Notes: generated by a model not told the origin, from the letters alone. A stretch of DNA of 25,833 nucleotides from a virus (IMGVR_UViG_3300035664_000075:1-25833), one strand, 5' to 3'; shown: positions 8,458 to 15,242, counted from the stretch's first letter. Numbers and translations are program-made.

Positions 8458-8921
8458 CGTATTTTACCTGACTTAAGAATTAATGCTAAATCAATAGCAC
8501 GAGATTTAACTTGTTTTGCCCATTTAGAATCCATCATTTCAATAGATGCTTGAGTTGTTTTGCCTTCTTCAATGAGTTTCAACGTGTGTTTGAATGCAAG
8601 TAATCCTTTAATACCTAAATTAAATGCCATATTAATTAACACATATTGTGTATTATTATCTAATTTGATGAACCAAGGTAATGCTTTGATGAGCTGCTCT
8701 TCAACTTGTGTGCAACAGAGTTTTAATAAATGGTCTGCTTTTTCTTCTGTGATTCCAACCGTTTTAAGTGATTGTAATTCATTGGCAGATAAATGAAGTG
8801 GATTGGCATCTAAATTATAACCATATCCAATGGTGAGTTTTCCTGCTGTGCAGTGATATGTTTTAGCACGAAAACCTTCGTGTTTTTTCAGATTGTCTGC
8901 TTGTATTTGATTAATCGGCAT
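8454..8921 (-). CDS. T4-type lysozyme (GH24), soluble form, lysozyme 2
   Basis: Catalytic layout E15 (KKHEGFR), C24 (TYHCTAG), T30 (KLTIGYGYN): the E-C-T variant of the GH24 triad, also known from the P1 lysozyme type. NTQYVLINMAFNLGIKGL and the C-terminal DSKWAKQVKSRAIDLALIL match lysozyme 1 position by position, so the two are paralogues. There is no signal or membrane segment at the N-terminus, so export would depend on a holin such as the ATGA-coupled gene that follows. The start codon lies 10 nt after an AAGGA. A long perfect inverted repeat (8945-8983) lies in the leader, about 23 nt upstream. Confidence 0.9.
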   Translation of the reverse strand: MPINQIQADNLKKHEGFRAKTYHCTAGKLTIGYGYNLDANPLHLSANELQSLKTVGITEEKADHLLKLCCTQVEEQLIKALPWFIKLDNNTQYVLINMAFNLGIKGLLAFKHTLKLIEEGKTTQASIEMMDSKWAKQVKSRAIDLALILKSGKIR

Positions 8922-8944
8922 TTGAGTACATCCTTATAACTAGA

Positions 8945-8983
8945 AATTCGTGATACGGGCAAGCATACCACATATCACGAATT
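8945..8983. repeat. Perfect 11-bp inverted repeat upstream of lysozyme 2
   Basis: AATTCGTGATA (8945-8955) and TATCACGAATT (8973-8983) are exact reverse complements around a 17-nt spacer. CTAGAA (8940-8945) and TTCTAG (8995-9000) add an outer imperfect match. There is no T-tract after the stem in either direction, so it is not a standard terminator. It could be an RNA hairpin in the lysozyme leader or a palindromic operator. Confidence 0.7.
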
Positions 8984-8996
8984 AAGTCACGGAGTT

Positions 8997-9335
8997 CTAG
9001 TCTTCTAAAATCACATACTTTTGGTCTTGAAGGTATTTAACGACATCATCGATATGGCGATTAAATAATCCACATAATTCTTCCGCATCGGGTGCAGGTT
9101 CATCGTCTTCAATCATTTGAAGTGCTTCTTCGTACATCTCAACGAGGTCTTCGTTTTCGTCTTCAAGCTCGTCAATTCTGATTTCAGCAGCCGCTAATTT
9201 AACTTCATTAACTGCATTAATGGCTATTTGTGTTCTTAATTTACGTTCAAGGTCACGATAATCATTTTTTAATGACATAAAATCATCTAACAAATCAGCG
9301 TCCCAACTATCTAACATATCAACAATATTTCCCAT
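8997..9335 (-). CDS. Acidic coiled-coil protein of unknown function (112 aa)
   Basis: I choose the ATG at 9335 because it begins 1 nt after the dUTPase stop (TAA-A-ATG); the alternative GTG at 9371 lies inside the dUTPase motif 5 codons. The protein is strongly acidic and almost entirely helical, with a Leu/Ile heptad-like stretch (EIRIDELEDENEDLVEMYEE) and an acidic linker IEDDEPAPDAEELC before the C-terminal helix. It is not recognisable as a known family. Position right after dut suggests co-translation with it, but a link to nucleotide metabolism is not shown. Confidence 0.72.
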   Translation of the reverse strand: MGNIVDMLDSWDADLLDDFMSLKNDYRDLERKLRTQIAINAVNEVKLAAAEIRIDELEDENEDLVEMYEEALQMIEDDEPAPDAEELCGLFNRHIDDVVKYLQDQKYVILED

Positions 9336-9336
9336 T

Positions 9337-9825
9337 TTAATATCCACTTGAGTTAAAACCATTATCACCACGAGCTGAATTACTTAGCTCACTAACCTCT
9401 TCATAGTTAATTAGATTCACAGGTATTGTGAGTAACTGTGCAATCTTATCGCCTACTTTCACATTATACGCATCATAACCATGATTGTACAAATGAACCA
9501 TCACTTCACCTGTGTATCCACTATCGACACACCCAGCACCCACCTCTATGTTGTGCTTTACGGAAAGACCACTGCGAGACCAAAGGAGACCCACATAACC
9601 TTCTGGTACATCAATTCTTAGATTTGTGTGAATAACTTTACTCGTACCAGCAAAGATAACGATGTCTTCACTAGCATACACATCTTGCCCAGCATCAAGA
9701 GGGTTATTTCTTGTCAATTTACCTGATTGAACTTTACCTATTTGTTGTGCTTCAAGTGAATCCACACGGCTTTGTAAATCTTCCATCACATAAATTAAAA
9801 AATCAATTCTATCATCACTACTCAT
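9337..9825 (-). CDS. dut: dUTPase (deoxyuridine triphosphatase)
   Basis: Hydrolyses dUTP to dUMP and pyrophosphate, keeping uracil out of phage DNA and feeding dTMP synthesis. All five motifs of the trimeric family are present: motif 1 DAGQDVYA (44-51), motif 2 SRSGLS (83-88), motif 3 GAGCVDSGYTG (96-106) with catalytic D101 and Y104, motif 4 around VGDKIAQLL (124-132), and motif 5 ARGDNGFNSSG (151-161). Residues 1-35 are an added helical segment (VMEDLQSRVDSLEAQQ), perhaps a coiled coil. A GGGGG run lies 5 nt before the ATG. It works logically with the ribonucleotide reductase and ThyX-like genes further upstream in the same block. Confidence 0.95.
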   Translation of the reverse strand: MSSDDRIDFLIYVMEDLQSRVDSLEAQQIGKVQSGKLTRNNPLDAGQDVYASEDIVIFAGTSKVIHTNLRIDVPEGYVGLLWSRSGLSVKHNIEVGAGCVDSGYTGEVMVHLYNHGYDAYNVKVGDKIAQLLTIPVNLINYEEVSELSNSARGDNGFNSSGY

Positions 9826-9940
9826 AAATACCCCCTTTTGTAAATGGCGTAAAACAACTGTTACGCACGTTAGTTATTAAATTAAATACATATCTCACAG
9901 AACCTTGATGCTCTATTCTCTGTGAGTACAATTTACACAT
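9818..9940 (-). CDS. Possible 40-codon gene or structured leader of dut
   Basis: An ATG at 9940 opens a frame of 40 codons that closes with TAG at 9820-9818, overlapping the dut start by 8 nt, the sort of join used throughout this block. The product would begin MCKLYSQRIEHQGSVRYVF. Against it, the AAGG before the ATG is too close (2 nt), and the same DNA contains two inverted repeats (9847-9866 and 9894-9926) that could be structural RNA. The TAG/ATGAGTAG overlap is the best argument for translation. Either reading is open. Confidence 0.35.
   Translation of the reverse strand: MCKLYSQRIEHQGSVRYVFNLITNVRNSCFTPFTKGGIYE
9847..9866 (-). repeat. Hairpin in the dut leader, 6-bp stem
   Basis: GCGTAA (9847-9852) and TTACGC (9861-9866) pair around an 8-nt loop, about 20 nt before the dut start codon. 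It may affect access to the ribosome site or form part of a two-hairpin leader. Confidence 0.45.
9894..9926 (-). repeat. Hairpin in the dut leader, 8-bp stem
   Basis: CTCACAGA (9894-9901) and TCTGTGAG (9919-9926) are exact reverse complements around a 17-nt loop. There is no T-tract downstream on the - strand, so it does not look like a terminator. Together with the 9847-9866 hairpin it makes the 137-nt gap between the MazG-like gene and dut unusually structured. Confidence 0.55.
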
Positions 9941-9962
9941 ATCCTTACTTGGACAATGACTA

Positions 9963-10307
9963 TTAAGGCAAACTTTCTTCATTGATAAATCCTAATTCAA
10001 ATTGTTTTTTGGTTATTTCAATTAAATAATTAGTATTTTCAATCCTAAGATTGGTCAGCAATAGTTTATAGGTAACGTCTTCTTCATCATTAAGAAGTCT
10101 AACGGCATAACAAATACTATCCATTAGTTCTTCTTTTAAATGCTGTAACCACTCTGATTCAGTTAAATCTGTTCGCTCAAGGGTAACGCCATACTTTTTT
10201 AATCCAGTCTCAGCACGGTGCTGAAACTCTTTTTCAAGTTGTTGTGCTATTTTTTCATCAGTTGTGAATTTTAACACTTCACAGATACTATCTTCTATCT
10301 TACTCAT
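9963..10307 (-). CDS. MazG-like / phage nucleotide-metabolism helical protein (114 aa)
   Basis: The centre reads HRAETGLKKYGVTLERTDL (30-48), then SEWLQHLKEELMDSICYAV (51-69). The KYG segment followed by WLxHLxEELMDxxxYA, with acidic residues E59, E60 and D63, is the pattern of small phage proteins related to the all-alpha MazG/dUTPase-2 nucleotide pyrophosphohydrolases. The usual second acidic helix (ExxD) is not clear to me, so catalytic activity is uncertain. The start overlaps the stop of a 32-residue membrane microprotein by ATGA. Its neighbours dut and the reductase support a dNTP-pool role. Confidence 0.65.
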   Translation of the reverse strand: MSKIEDSICEVLKFTTDEKIAQQLEKEFQHRAETGLKKYGVTLERTDLTESEWLQHLKEELMDSICYAVRLLNDEEDVTYKLLLTNLRIENTNYLIEITKKQFELGFINEESLP

Positions 10308-10402
10308 AATGTGTTATCTGGTGGAAAAAATAAATAATGTAAAAAAGCAACAGCTAAAACTAATTGCCCATATAAAACTACATCAAAAGGTTGCTCACTC
10401 AT
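10304..10402 (-). CDS. Membrane microprotein (32 aa), coupled on both sides
   Basis: ATG at 10402 has GGAG 7 nt upstream and overlaps the stop of the preceding 57-aa gene (ATGA); its own stop overlaps the next start (ATGA). The product is MSEQPFDVVLYGQL followed by VLAVAFLHYLFF and a polar PPDNTL end: one short membrane helix with an acidic N-terminus. No known family. The double coupling and the ribosome site argue for real translation. Functions such as holin-like, antiholin or membrane-defence roles are possible but not shown. Confidence 0.75.
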   Translation of the reverse strand: MSEQPFDVVLYGQLVLAVAFLHYLFFPPDNTL

Positions 10403-10572
10403 TTCTTACTCCTCACACATCGTTTATTTGCATTACTATTAAGCAGATTAACTACATTGGAGTGCTGTAATTCTATCGCTTTTTGAGTGCATTGTGCAAT
10501 AGTTTTAAAATGAAGTTTATCTATATCCACAGAAGAACCATTCAATGCAATGGTCATTATAACCCAACTCAT
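10399..10572 (-). CDS. Small protein of unknown function (57 aa)
   Basis: The start overlaps the stop of the DUF1064-type nuclease gene (ATGA at 10572-10569), and its stop overlaps the next microgene in the same way. The product has a beta-like N-terminus (MSWVIMTIALNGSSVDID), a helix (FKTIAQCTQKAIELQHSNVV) and a basic end (ANKRCVRSKK). No family recognised. It is supported by its place in a four-gene chain of ATGA overlaps from 10955 to 9963. Confidence 0.7.
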   Translation of the reverse strand: MSWVIMTIALNGSSVDIDKLHFKTIAQCTQKAIELQHSNVVNLLNSNANKRCVRSKK

Positions 10573-10955
10573 CTATCAACCTCCACCCATTGTTTGTCTT
10601 TCCAATAAACTTCTTTAAAAATGATATCATTAGAAAGTTGTGATAAAAATAGTTTTATCTTGAGTTTATATACATCTGTCAATAAACCTTTTGTGTCTTC
10701 AATCACAACATCTGAGCCTTTAAGATATTTAAAATCAGATACATATTCCGTTTTACGATGTGTTTTACCTTTACGTTTAAAACCATCCATTAAAACAAAT
10801 CGAGGTTGAAGCTCTAAGTCTTTAATTCGTCCCAGACGCTCTTCTTCCTTAAGAAATTCGTATCGCTTGGCTTCAACCTTTGAATCAAATGTGTGACCAT
10901 CAACAACTGTCTTTATAGCAGAATACTTTGAACCAGCTTTACGTTTAAACATCAT
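10569..10955 (-). CDS. DUF1064-type phage endonuclease (PD-(D/E)XK-like)
   Basis: The pattern GHTFDSKVEAKRYEFLK, then GRIKDLELQPRFVL, then YVSDFKYLKGSDVVIEDTKG and YKLKIKLFL matches the DUF1064 family of small phage nucleases. Likely catalytic residues are E28 (KVEAKRY), D74 (VSDF), E86 and K89 (IEDTKG), the D-ExK layout of PD-(D/E)XK enzymes. Relatives are thought to act on branched or recombination DNA; this is family knowledge, not evidence from here. Two ATGs stand in tandem at the start; the first overlaps the PhoH stop (ATGA). It fits with the recombination genes in the block. Confidence 0.85.
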   Translation of the reverse strand: MMFKRKAGSKYSAIKTVVDGHTFDSKVEAKRYEFLKEEERLGRIKDLELQPRFVLMDGFKRKGKTHRKTEYVSDFKYLKGSDVVIEDTKGLLTDVYKLKIKLFLSQLSNDIIFKEVYWKDKQWVEVDR

Positions 10956-11659
10956 CGCATATACGCCTTTACAATTTCTTTTGCGATACCACTACGCACA
11001 ATATCCTCTACATCAAATTTTACAATACCCACATTATTCACATAAACAAGTCTTCTCATAGCATCAGCAAGACCACTACGCTCACTGATATCCTGTTGGT
11101 CTAAGTCACCATCAATTATCACCTTGACTCCTTCCCCAATACGGGTCAAAAACATCCGCATTTGGCTCTCAGAGCAGTTTTGAGCTTCATCCAATATAAC
11201 TATAGCATCGTTAAATGTCGTCCCTCTAAGGTACGCTAACGGCTTAAATTCGATGACTCCTCTTTTGAGATAATAATCAACAGTAGATTTACCCAGTCTA
11301 CGATTAAGAATCTCAAGCATTGGTAGCATATAGGGTGCAGTTTTATCTTCTAATTCACCTTTAAGAAAACCAATATGCTCACCTGCTTCCACAATAGGGC
11401 GTGTGATAACAAGTTTGCCAATATTTTTTAATTGAAGTTGTTGCGCTGCGTAGCTTAATGCTACGAAACTTTTACCGCAGCCAGCTGCACCGATACCTAC
11501 TGTGATAATATTTTGTTCAATAGAGCGTAAATAAGCCGCTTGTTTTGCGTTCTTAGTTCTTACTTCCTGTGGTTCACGTTGATAATTATTAGGGATAATT
11601 TCTTCATTCAATACTTCCCATTTTTGCGTAATATTCTTTTGCGCTCTTTTTCGTGACAT
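10952..11659 (-). CDS. phoH: PhoH-like ATPase
   Basis: P-loop protein of the PhoH family: Walker A GAAGCGKS followed by FVALSYAAQQL, a central VITRPIVEAGEHIGFLKGE (typical for PhoH) and Walker B AIVILDEAQN. GDLDQQD near the C-terminus is also a family signature. I start at the ATG at 11659, which has AAGGA 6 nt upstream; the only longer option is a TTG at 11680 that would swallow this ribosome site. Length (235 aa) fits phage PhoH. The role in phages is unclear; RNA-helicase-like or phosphate-starvation functions have been proposed for the family. It ends in an ATGA overlap with the nuclease gene. Confidence 0.92.
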   Translation of the reverse strand: MSRKRAQKNITQKWEVLNEEIIPNNYQREPQEVRTKNAKQAAYLRSIEQNIITVGIGAAGCGKSFVALSYAAQQLQLKNIGKLVITRPIVEAGEHIGFLKGELEDKTAPYMLPMLEILNRRLGKSTVDYYLKRGVIEFKPLAYLRGTTFNDAIVILDEAQNCSESQMRMFLTRIGEGVKVIIDGDLDQQDISERSGLADAMRRLVYVNNVGIVKFDVEDIVRSGIAKEIVKAYMR

Positions 11660-11685
11660 AAATATCCTTGTGTAAATCAATATAA

Positions 11686-12435
11686 TTAATTATGTTCAGA
11701 CAATTTGGTAATCCTATCAATAACATCTTGTTCTGGCATGGTATCACTTTTTAAAATATTTTCCTTTGCCCACAATGGTTGAAAATTACCATAGTGATTT
11801 AATTTAATGATTTCTTCCTCTGTTTTAGCTGATGATATAGGAATAATATGGTCTAAATGCCATTCACCCCTATTATTCCACGTCATTCCATCTTTAAATT
11901 GATTTTCGATATGTTTCATAAAAAAATCAAAATCACATCCAAGTATGCTTTGCGTTTTTGATTTTTTAGAATAACCATTTCGATGAAGTGACATTCGTAT
12001 TAAATTTCGTATTCTATGGGTAATGGCATATATGTGGTCATTCTTTCTTCTATTTAAATAATATTTGTTAATAGTATGTTTATTTTTCTTATTATTTATC
12101 CTTTTTAACTCTCTTATCCTTTCAATATTATTTGACACATATTGTTTTATAATATGCTTATTATTTTTATAATATATCGCTTTTTTTATTTTTATTTCTT
12201 CTTTATGTGATTTGCGATATTCAAATCCATATGCTTTTAATTCTTCTTTGTTATTTAAATAATAGTTTTTTCTATATTCTTTATGTTTTTCAGGTTTTTC
12301 ATAATAGTGTTTTTTACGTTTAATACTGTCACACGGTTTGCAATATGAACCAACCCCATCAGGTGAACAATTCTTTTTATAAAAATCGTCTGTTGATTTC
12401 TCTTTCTTACAACCAATACAAATTTTTGTCACCAT
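11686..12435 (-). CDS. HNH endonuclease with N-terminal zinc finger, homing type (249 aa)
   Basis: An N-terminal zinc site CIGC...YCKPC (C6, C9, C32, C35), a long Lys/Asn/Tyr-rich middle (about 40-150) and a C-terminal HNH module: GEWHLDHIIPIS, then NFQPLWAKENILKSD. The H-L-D-H and following N residues are the catalytic and metal ligands of the family. Phage genes of this form are usually free-standing homing endonucleases that spread into operons. Its DNA is much richer in A+T and Lys/Asn codons than the flanking PhoH and reductase genes, and it is not ATGA-coupled, both consistent with later insertion. ATG at 12435 is preferred to a TTG at 12459 that overlaps the preceding microgene. Confidence 0.87.
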   Translation of the reverse strand: MVTKICIGCKKEKSTDDFYKKNCSPDGVGSYCKPCDSIKRKKHYYEKPEKHKEYRKNYYLNNKEELKAYGFEYRKSHKEEIKIKKAIYYKNNKHIIKQYVSNNIERIRELKRINNKKNKHTINKYYLNRRKNDHIYAITHRIRNLIRMSLHRNGYSKKSKTQSILGCDFDFFMKHIENQFKDGMTWNNRGEWHLDHIIPISSAKTEEEIIKLNHYGNFQPLWAKENILKSDTMPEQDVIDRITKLSEHN

Positions 12436-12439
12436 GATA

Positions 12440-12538
12440 TTACCAACAAGTATTTGCAACTTGATTAATCAGATAAACCACAATTGAAAGCAATATGGTA
12501 ATTGATATATCTTTGTTTTCTTCAATTAATTCTTGCAT
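12440..12538 (-). CDS. Membrane microprotein (32 aa)
   Basis: ATG at 12538 is preceded by GGAAT about 7 nt upstream. The product is a charged MQELIEENKD followed by a single membrane helix, ISITILLSIVVYLINQVA, ending NTCW. It stops 4 nt before the HNH start. A longer in-frame start at 12628 would overlap the end of the reductase gene and span the strong hairpin at 12560-12589, so I reject it. Same design as the other microproteins here (short charged end plus one helix). Unknown function. Confidence 0.6.
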   Translation of the reverse strand: MQELIEENKDISITILLSIVVYLINQVANTCW

Positions 12539-12559
12539 TTTTTTTATTCCAAAATAGAG

Positions 12560-12589
12560 GACATAGTGCGCTATGAAACGCACTATGTC
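12560..12589 (-). repeat. Perfect 11-bp hairpin after the ribonucleotide reductase gene
   Basis: GACATAGTGCG (12589-12579 read leftward) and CGCACTATGTC (12570-12560) pair exactly around an 8-nt loop, 8 nt after the reductase stop. The following CTCTATTTTGG has only a short T-run, so it may be a weak terminator, an RNA 3'-end stabiliser or both. Confidence 0.7.
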
Positions 12590-12597
12590 AAAACAAT

Positions 12598-14556
12598 TTA
12601 TTTTACTGGGCAAACCCCGCCAACACATCCTTCCTGACTTTCAATTTCAGTAAAAGACCCTGTTGTTTCAACTGGTTTCAAATTGGCAACATATTCATTA
12701 TATGCTTCTTTTGTTACAACTTCTTGTGGTAAATATTGATAACCTAAATCAGCGGCTGTTTTTGTTGGGTCAGCACGATATAAAAAACTAACACCAACAT
12801 ATAGATTCCAATTCTTTAAAAGCCAATTAACAATATCTTCTACTTCATCTGGTGAATAACTAATTGTCACAGATGTGTTCTGTTGTGTCCAGTTATTTTG
12901 TAGCAATGCATATCTTTCAAGTTGCGAAATAGCCGATTCAAGATTAACCTCCATACCATTCCAATAATCAAACGGCACATCATCCCATGCAACAGGGAAT
13001 GTCACAATACAACTTGTTGTATCATTTGGATGAGGTATTATTTTATATCCCGCATCACGAAGCAAATTCAAGTTTTCATCATGATTACTAAAAACAACAT
13101 TATTAAAAATATATTTTCCAAGTGGTTTATGAACACCTTCTGTTGTATCCATAATCTTAGATAATGTACCACTTGGTTTAACACAAGTTACATTTTTTGG
13201 TCTTTGTGTTCCAAGCTCATCTGCCATTGAATAAGCCGCTGATGTGGCAATTCGTTGCATTGATTGATAATCATACGCAACCAAATCAGGTCTTCTGGCA
13301 ATACCTGTTAATCCAACGCCACACAGTCTTAAAAACTCATTATTTAAATGCCATGCTTCTTGAAGAATACCATCTTTTAAATTAACTAATGTTTGACGAT
13401 AATTAGCTCTAGCCACAATATATAGTGTTCTATTTAAACCATCTGTGTCACCATGAAATTTACCAATATCAATTTCAGTTAAATTACAGAATGATTTATT
13501 GCCCAATAGAATTTCAACACAAGGATTACATCCAGCAAACCAAGGGGCGCGTTTTTTAGCCACTTCAGCATTAATAAACGCTGGTTCTGAGCCACCCGAT
13601 AACTCCATTAATTCAAAAATTTTTGTAAGTTCTGAATGTGTTGGCTCGGTATGAAATACAAGAGAATTATTGGATTGACATCTATGTGCATTATCATATA
13701 GCCAAAAATCTTTTTTAGCCGTTGCAAATTCTTTTGCTTCATAATCAGTAACGTCCAATATGGCTATTTGTGCTGAACGTCTGCTGCTCAAAACAGTGCC
13801 AAGATGATTCATAATGTCAAGAATATCAATAGCCGATAATAAGTTTCCAGCTCTCTTAGACATTATTTCAACAATTCTTGAATATGCTTTCACAATAGCA
13901 TCATCGCCAGAACTAATCCAACCATAACCGCGCAATCTTTCACCCGCTGGACGCAATTGTGAAAAATCAAGAATCAGTTTATCTGCTAATTGTTTACCAG
14001 CTAATATCTTTCCTATTGATTTTGCCCATGCTTCAGCAGAATCACCAATTATAATTGTCCATGTTTTTGTATCCCTATCAAATGTTTCAACATTATTCTG
14101 ATTTCCTAACTTATCGCTTCTTGTTGACCTAATAATTTCTACGTTAGCAATAGCCTTGCTAAACCCATTTAATGTACCACGAACAGGTTTAAACCCAACG
14201 CCACAGCCTTGTAACAATAACCAAAAGCAATCAACAACATCATACACGGTTTCAACATTTGTGAATGAGCAATTAAATTGTGAACTTTCTCTCTTTTTAG
14301 ATAATTCTGTTCCACCGAGCCACAGACTTCTGCCTGACATTAATGCTTTTCTTTCAAGCATTAATTCACGAAGTTCTGATAATTCATTTAGTTCAGATTT
14401 ATTTAATTTTGAATGCTTTGCTCGTTCCCATAACCATTTTTGATGACCAATAACACGGTCAACTGTTTCATTCCAAGATTCAAAAGAACCGTCTTCTTTT
14501 GGTCTATTATATGTTCTTTTTGTAATAATTTCTGCTCTTGCACTTATTTCATTCAT
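12598..14556 (-). CDS. Adenosylcobalamin-dependent (class II) ribonucleotide reductase, monomeric RTPR-like (652 aa)
   Basis: Makes deoxyribonucleotides from ribonucleotides using coenzyme B12, independent of oxygen. Residues expected from the Lactobacillus enzyme are all visible: C96 (QFNCSFTN) and C357 (KSFCNLTE) as the redox pair, C346 in NPCVEI as the radical cysteine with N344 and E348, and a C-terminal shuttle pair C644/C649 (GCVGGVCPVK). VKPSGTLSKIMDTTEG is the conserved phosphate-binding loop region. It is somewhat shorter than the ~740-residue Lactobacillus protein. The start overlaps the stop of the 59-aa gene upstream (ATGA). A second gene with a class II-type C-terminal domain lies at 25444-25833. 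Confidence 0.93.
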   Translation of the reverse strand: MNEISARAEIITKRTYNRPKEDGSFESWNETVDRVIGHQKWLWERAKHSKLNKSELNELSELRELMLERKALMSGRSLWLGGTELSKKRESSQFNCSFTNVETVYDVVDCFWLLLQGCGVGFKPVRGTLNGFSKAIANVEIIRSTRSDKLGNQNNVETFDRDTKTWTIIIGDSAEAWAKSIGKILAGKQLADKLILDFSQLRPAGERLRGYGWISSGDDAIVKAYSRIVEIMSKRAGNLLSAIDILDIMNHLGTVLSSRRSAQIAILDVTDYEAKEFATAKKDFWLYDNAHRCQSNNSLVFHTEPTHSELTKIFELMELSGGSEPAFINAEVAKKRAPWFAGCNPCVEILLGNKSFCNLTEIDIGKFHGDTDGLNRTLYIVARANYRQTLVNLKDGILQEAWHLNNEFLRLCGVGLTGIARRPDLVAYDYQSMQRIATSAAYSMADELGTQRPKNVTCVKPSGTLSKIMDTTEGVHKPLGKYIFNNVVFSNHDENLNLLRDAGYKIIPHPNDTTSCIVTFPVAWDDVPFDYWNGMEVNLESAISQLERYALLQNNWTQQNTSVTISYSPDEVEDIVNWLLKNWNLYVGVSFLYRADPTKTAADLGYQYLPQEVVTKEAYNEYVANLKPVETTGSFTEIESQEGCVGGVCPVK

Positions 14557-14732
14557 AATTTAGCTCTTTTAGTTAATAAATCTTTAAAAATAACTTGTCT
14601 TTCTTTAGCACGAACTACATCAAATCGATGATTATTTTCATCAATTACTTTTGGTTTAATTGGCATAAATGGTACTGACCACAGGTTTATTGGGGGCAAG
14701 TCAATATCCGCCCAATTTAAATTATGACTCAA
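14553..14732 (-). CDS. Small protein with TTG start, coupled to the reductase (59 aa)
   Basis: The frame is closed upstream by TAA immediately before TTG at 14732-14730, so TTG is the first possible start (the next is an internal ATG, residue 23). It ends in an ATGA overlap with the reductase start. The product has a distinctive proline/tryptophan segment, DLPPINLWSVPFMPIKPK, followed by a basic helix (RAKERQVIFKDLLTKRAKL). Not a known family to me. The coupling suggests co-expression with the reductase, perhaps as a partner or regulator, but this is inference. A TTG start makes the N-terminus less certain. Confidence 0.65.
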   Translation of the reverse strand: MSHNLNWADIDLPPINLWSVPFMPIKPKVIDENNHRFDVVRAKERQVIFKDLLTKRAKL

Positions 14733-14735
14733 TTA

Positions 14736-14846
14736 TCAAACACTCATCAAATAAACAAACATAGCAATCTTAGCTACTATGCCAGTACTCACACCAATTA
14801 TCGCCAACATCACCAAATAAGCTAATGTACCGTTTATATATTCCAT
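14736..14846 (-). CDS. Membrane microprotein (36 aa)
   Basis: ATG at 14846 follows the preceding stop by 2 nt, with a GGGA about 7 nt upstream. Nearly the whole product is hydrophobic: MEYINGTLAYLVMLAIIG then VSTGIVAKIAMFVYLMSV, enough for one long or two short helices around a Gly/Ser/Thr turn. The TGA stop is followed directly by TAA and then the TTG start of the next gene. No family recognised. Confidence 0.68.
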   Translation of the reverse strand: MEYINGTLAYLVMLAIIGVSTGIVAKIAMFVYLMSV

Positions 14847-14848
14847 AA

Positions 14849-15058
14849 TTATTCCCATGTTGGTTTATTTTTTTCAATGTTTACAGCTATCTTATCAACA
14901 ACTGCTTGTAAATCATGTGTCATTGCAATATATGTTCTTGATACTGTTGTATCACCGCGAATATGTTCACGCAAATAATGCACACAAAAATCAGCAATGT
15001 CGGTATTACTAAACTCACTTAAACTTGCCCTAATCTGGTTATATGACATCTCACTCAT
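14849..15058 (-). CDS. Small helical protein of unknown function (69 aa)
   Basis: The start at 15058 is set by a near-perfect ribosome site: GGAGGGGAG ends 3 nt before the ATG, and upstream in-frame codons would run through it. The product (MSEMSYNQIRASLSEFS, then CVHYLREHIRGDTTVSRTYI and MTHDLQAVVDKIAVNIEKN) is mixed-charge and mostly helical, without membrane segments. No known family. It has the strongest ribosome site of the region, so it may be made in large amounts. Confidence 0.75.
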   Translation of the reverse strand: MSEMSYNQIRASLSEFSNTDIADFCVHYLREHIRGDTTVSRTYIAMTHDLQAVVDKIAVNIEKNKPTWE

Positions 15059-15089
15059 ATTCTCCCCTCCATCTTCAAGATTGTGAAAA

Positions 15090-15242
15090 TTAGAAACCAT
15101 ATGACATCTCGGAATCATCTAAAACTGAAATTATTTTATCAAATGCCACGTCAAAAAGACTAGCTTTATTTGACTGTGAATCAAAGTATGGTTGATTAAT
15201 CCATATGTTTAAATCAATTTCTACGATTTCTGTGAATCTCAT
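15090..15242 (-). CDS. Small acidic protein of unknown function (50 aa)
   Basis: ATG at 15242 overlaps the stop of the ThyX-like gene (ATGA). The product (MRFTEIVEIDLNIWINQPYF, then SLFDVAFDKIISVLDDSEM) has a beta-like start and an acidic helix. No family recognised. The next gene starts 31 nt after its stop, with the GGAGGGGAG site in between. Support comes from coupling and full use of the gap. Confidence 0.65.
   Translation of the reverse strand: MRFTEIVEIDLNIWINQPYFDSQSNKASLFDVAFDKIISVLDDSEMSYGF

Noticed and set aside
12565-12595. TTGACA overlapping the hairpin after the reductase as a -35 box
   Set aside because: The base at the expected -10 (CACTAT) matches only 3/6 and is part of the stem; the TMAAA spacer element of the other promoters is absent.
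12440-12628. Longer 62-codon version of the microprotein after the reductase
   Set aside because: Its start lies in the reductase coding end and its N-terminal part is simply the translation of the 11-bp hairpin; the ATG at 12538 with GGAAT is better.
13197-14631. Several + strand frames of 60-95 codons opposite the reductase gene
   Set aside because: Antisense shadows of a clearly coding gene and of the small gene at 14553-14732.
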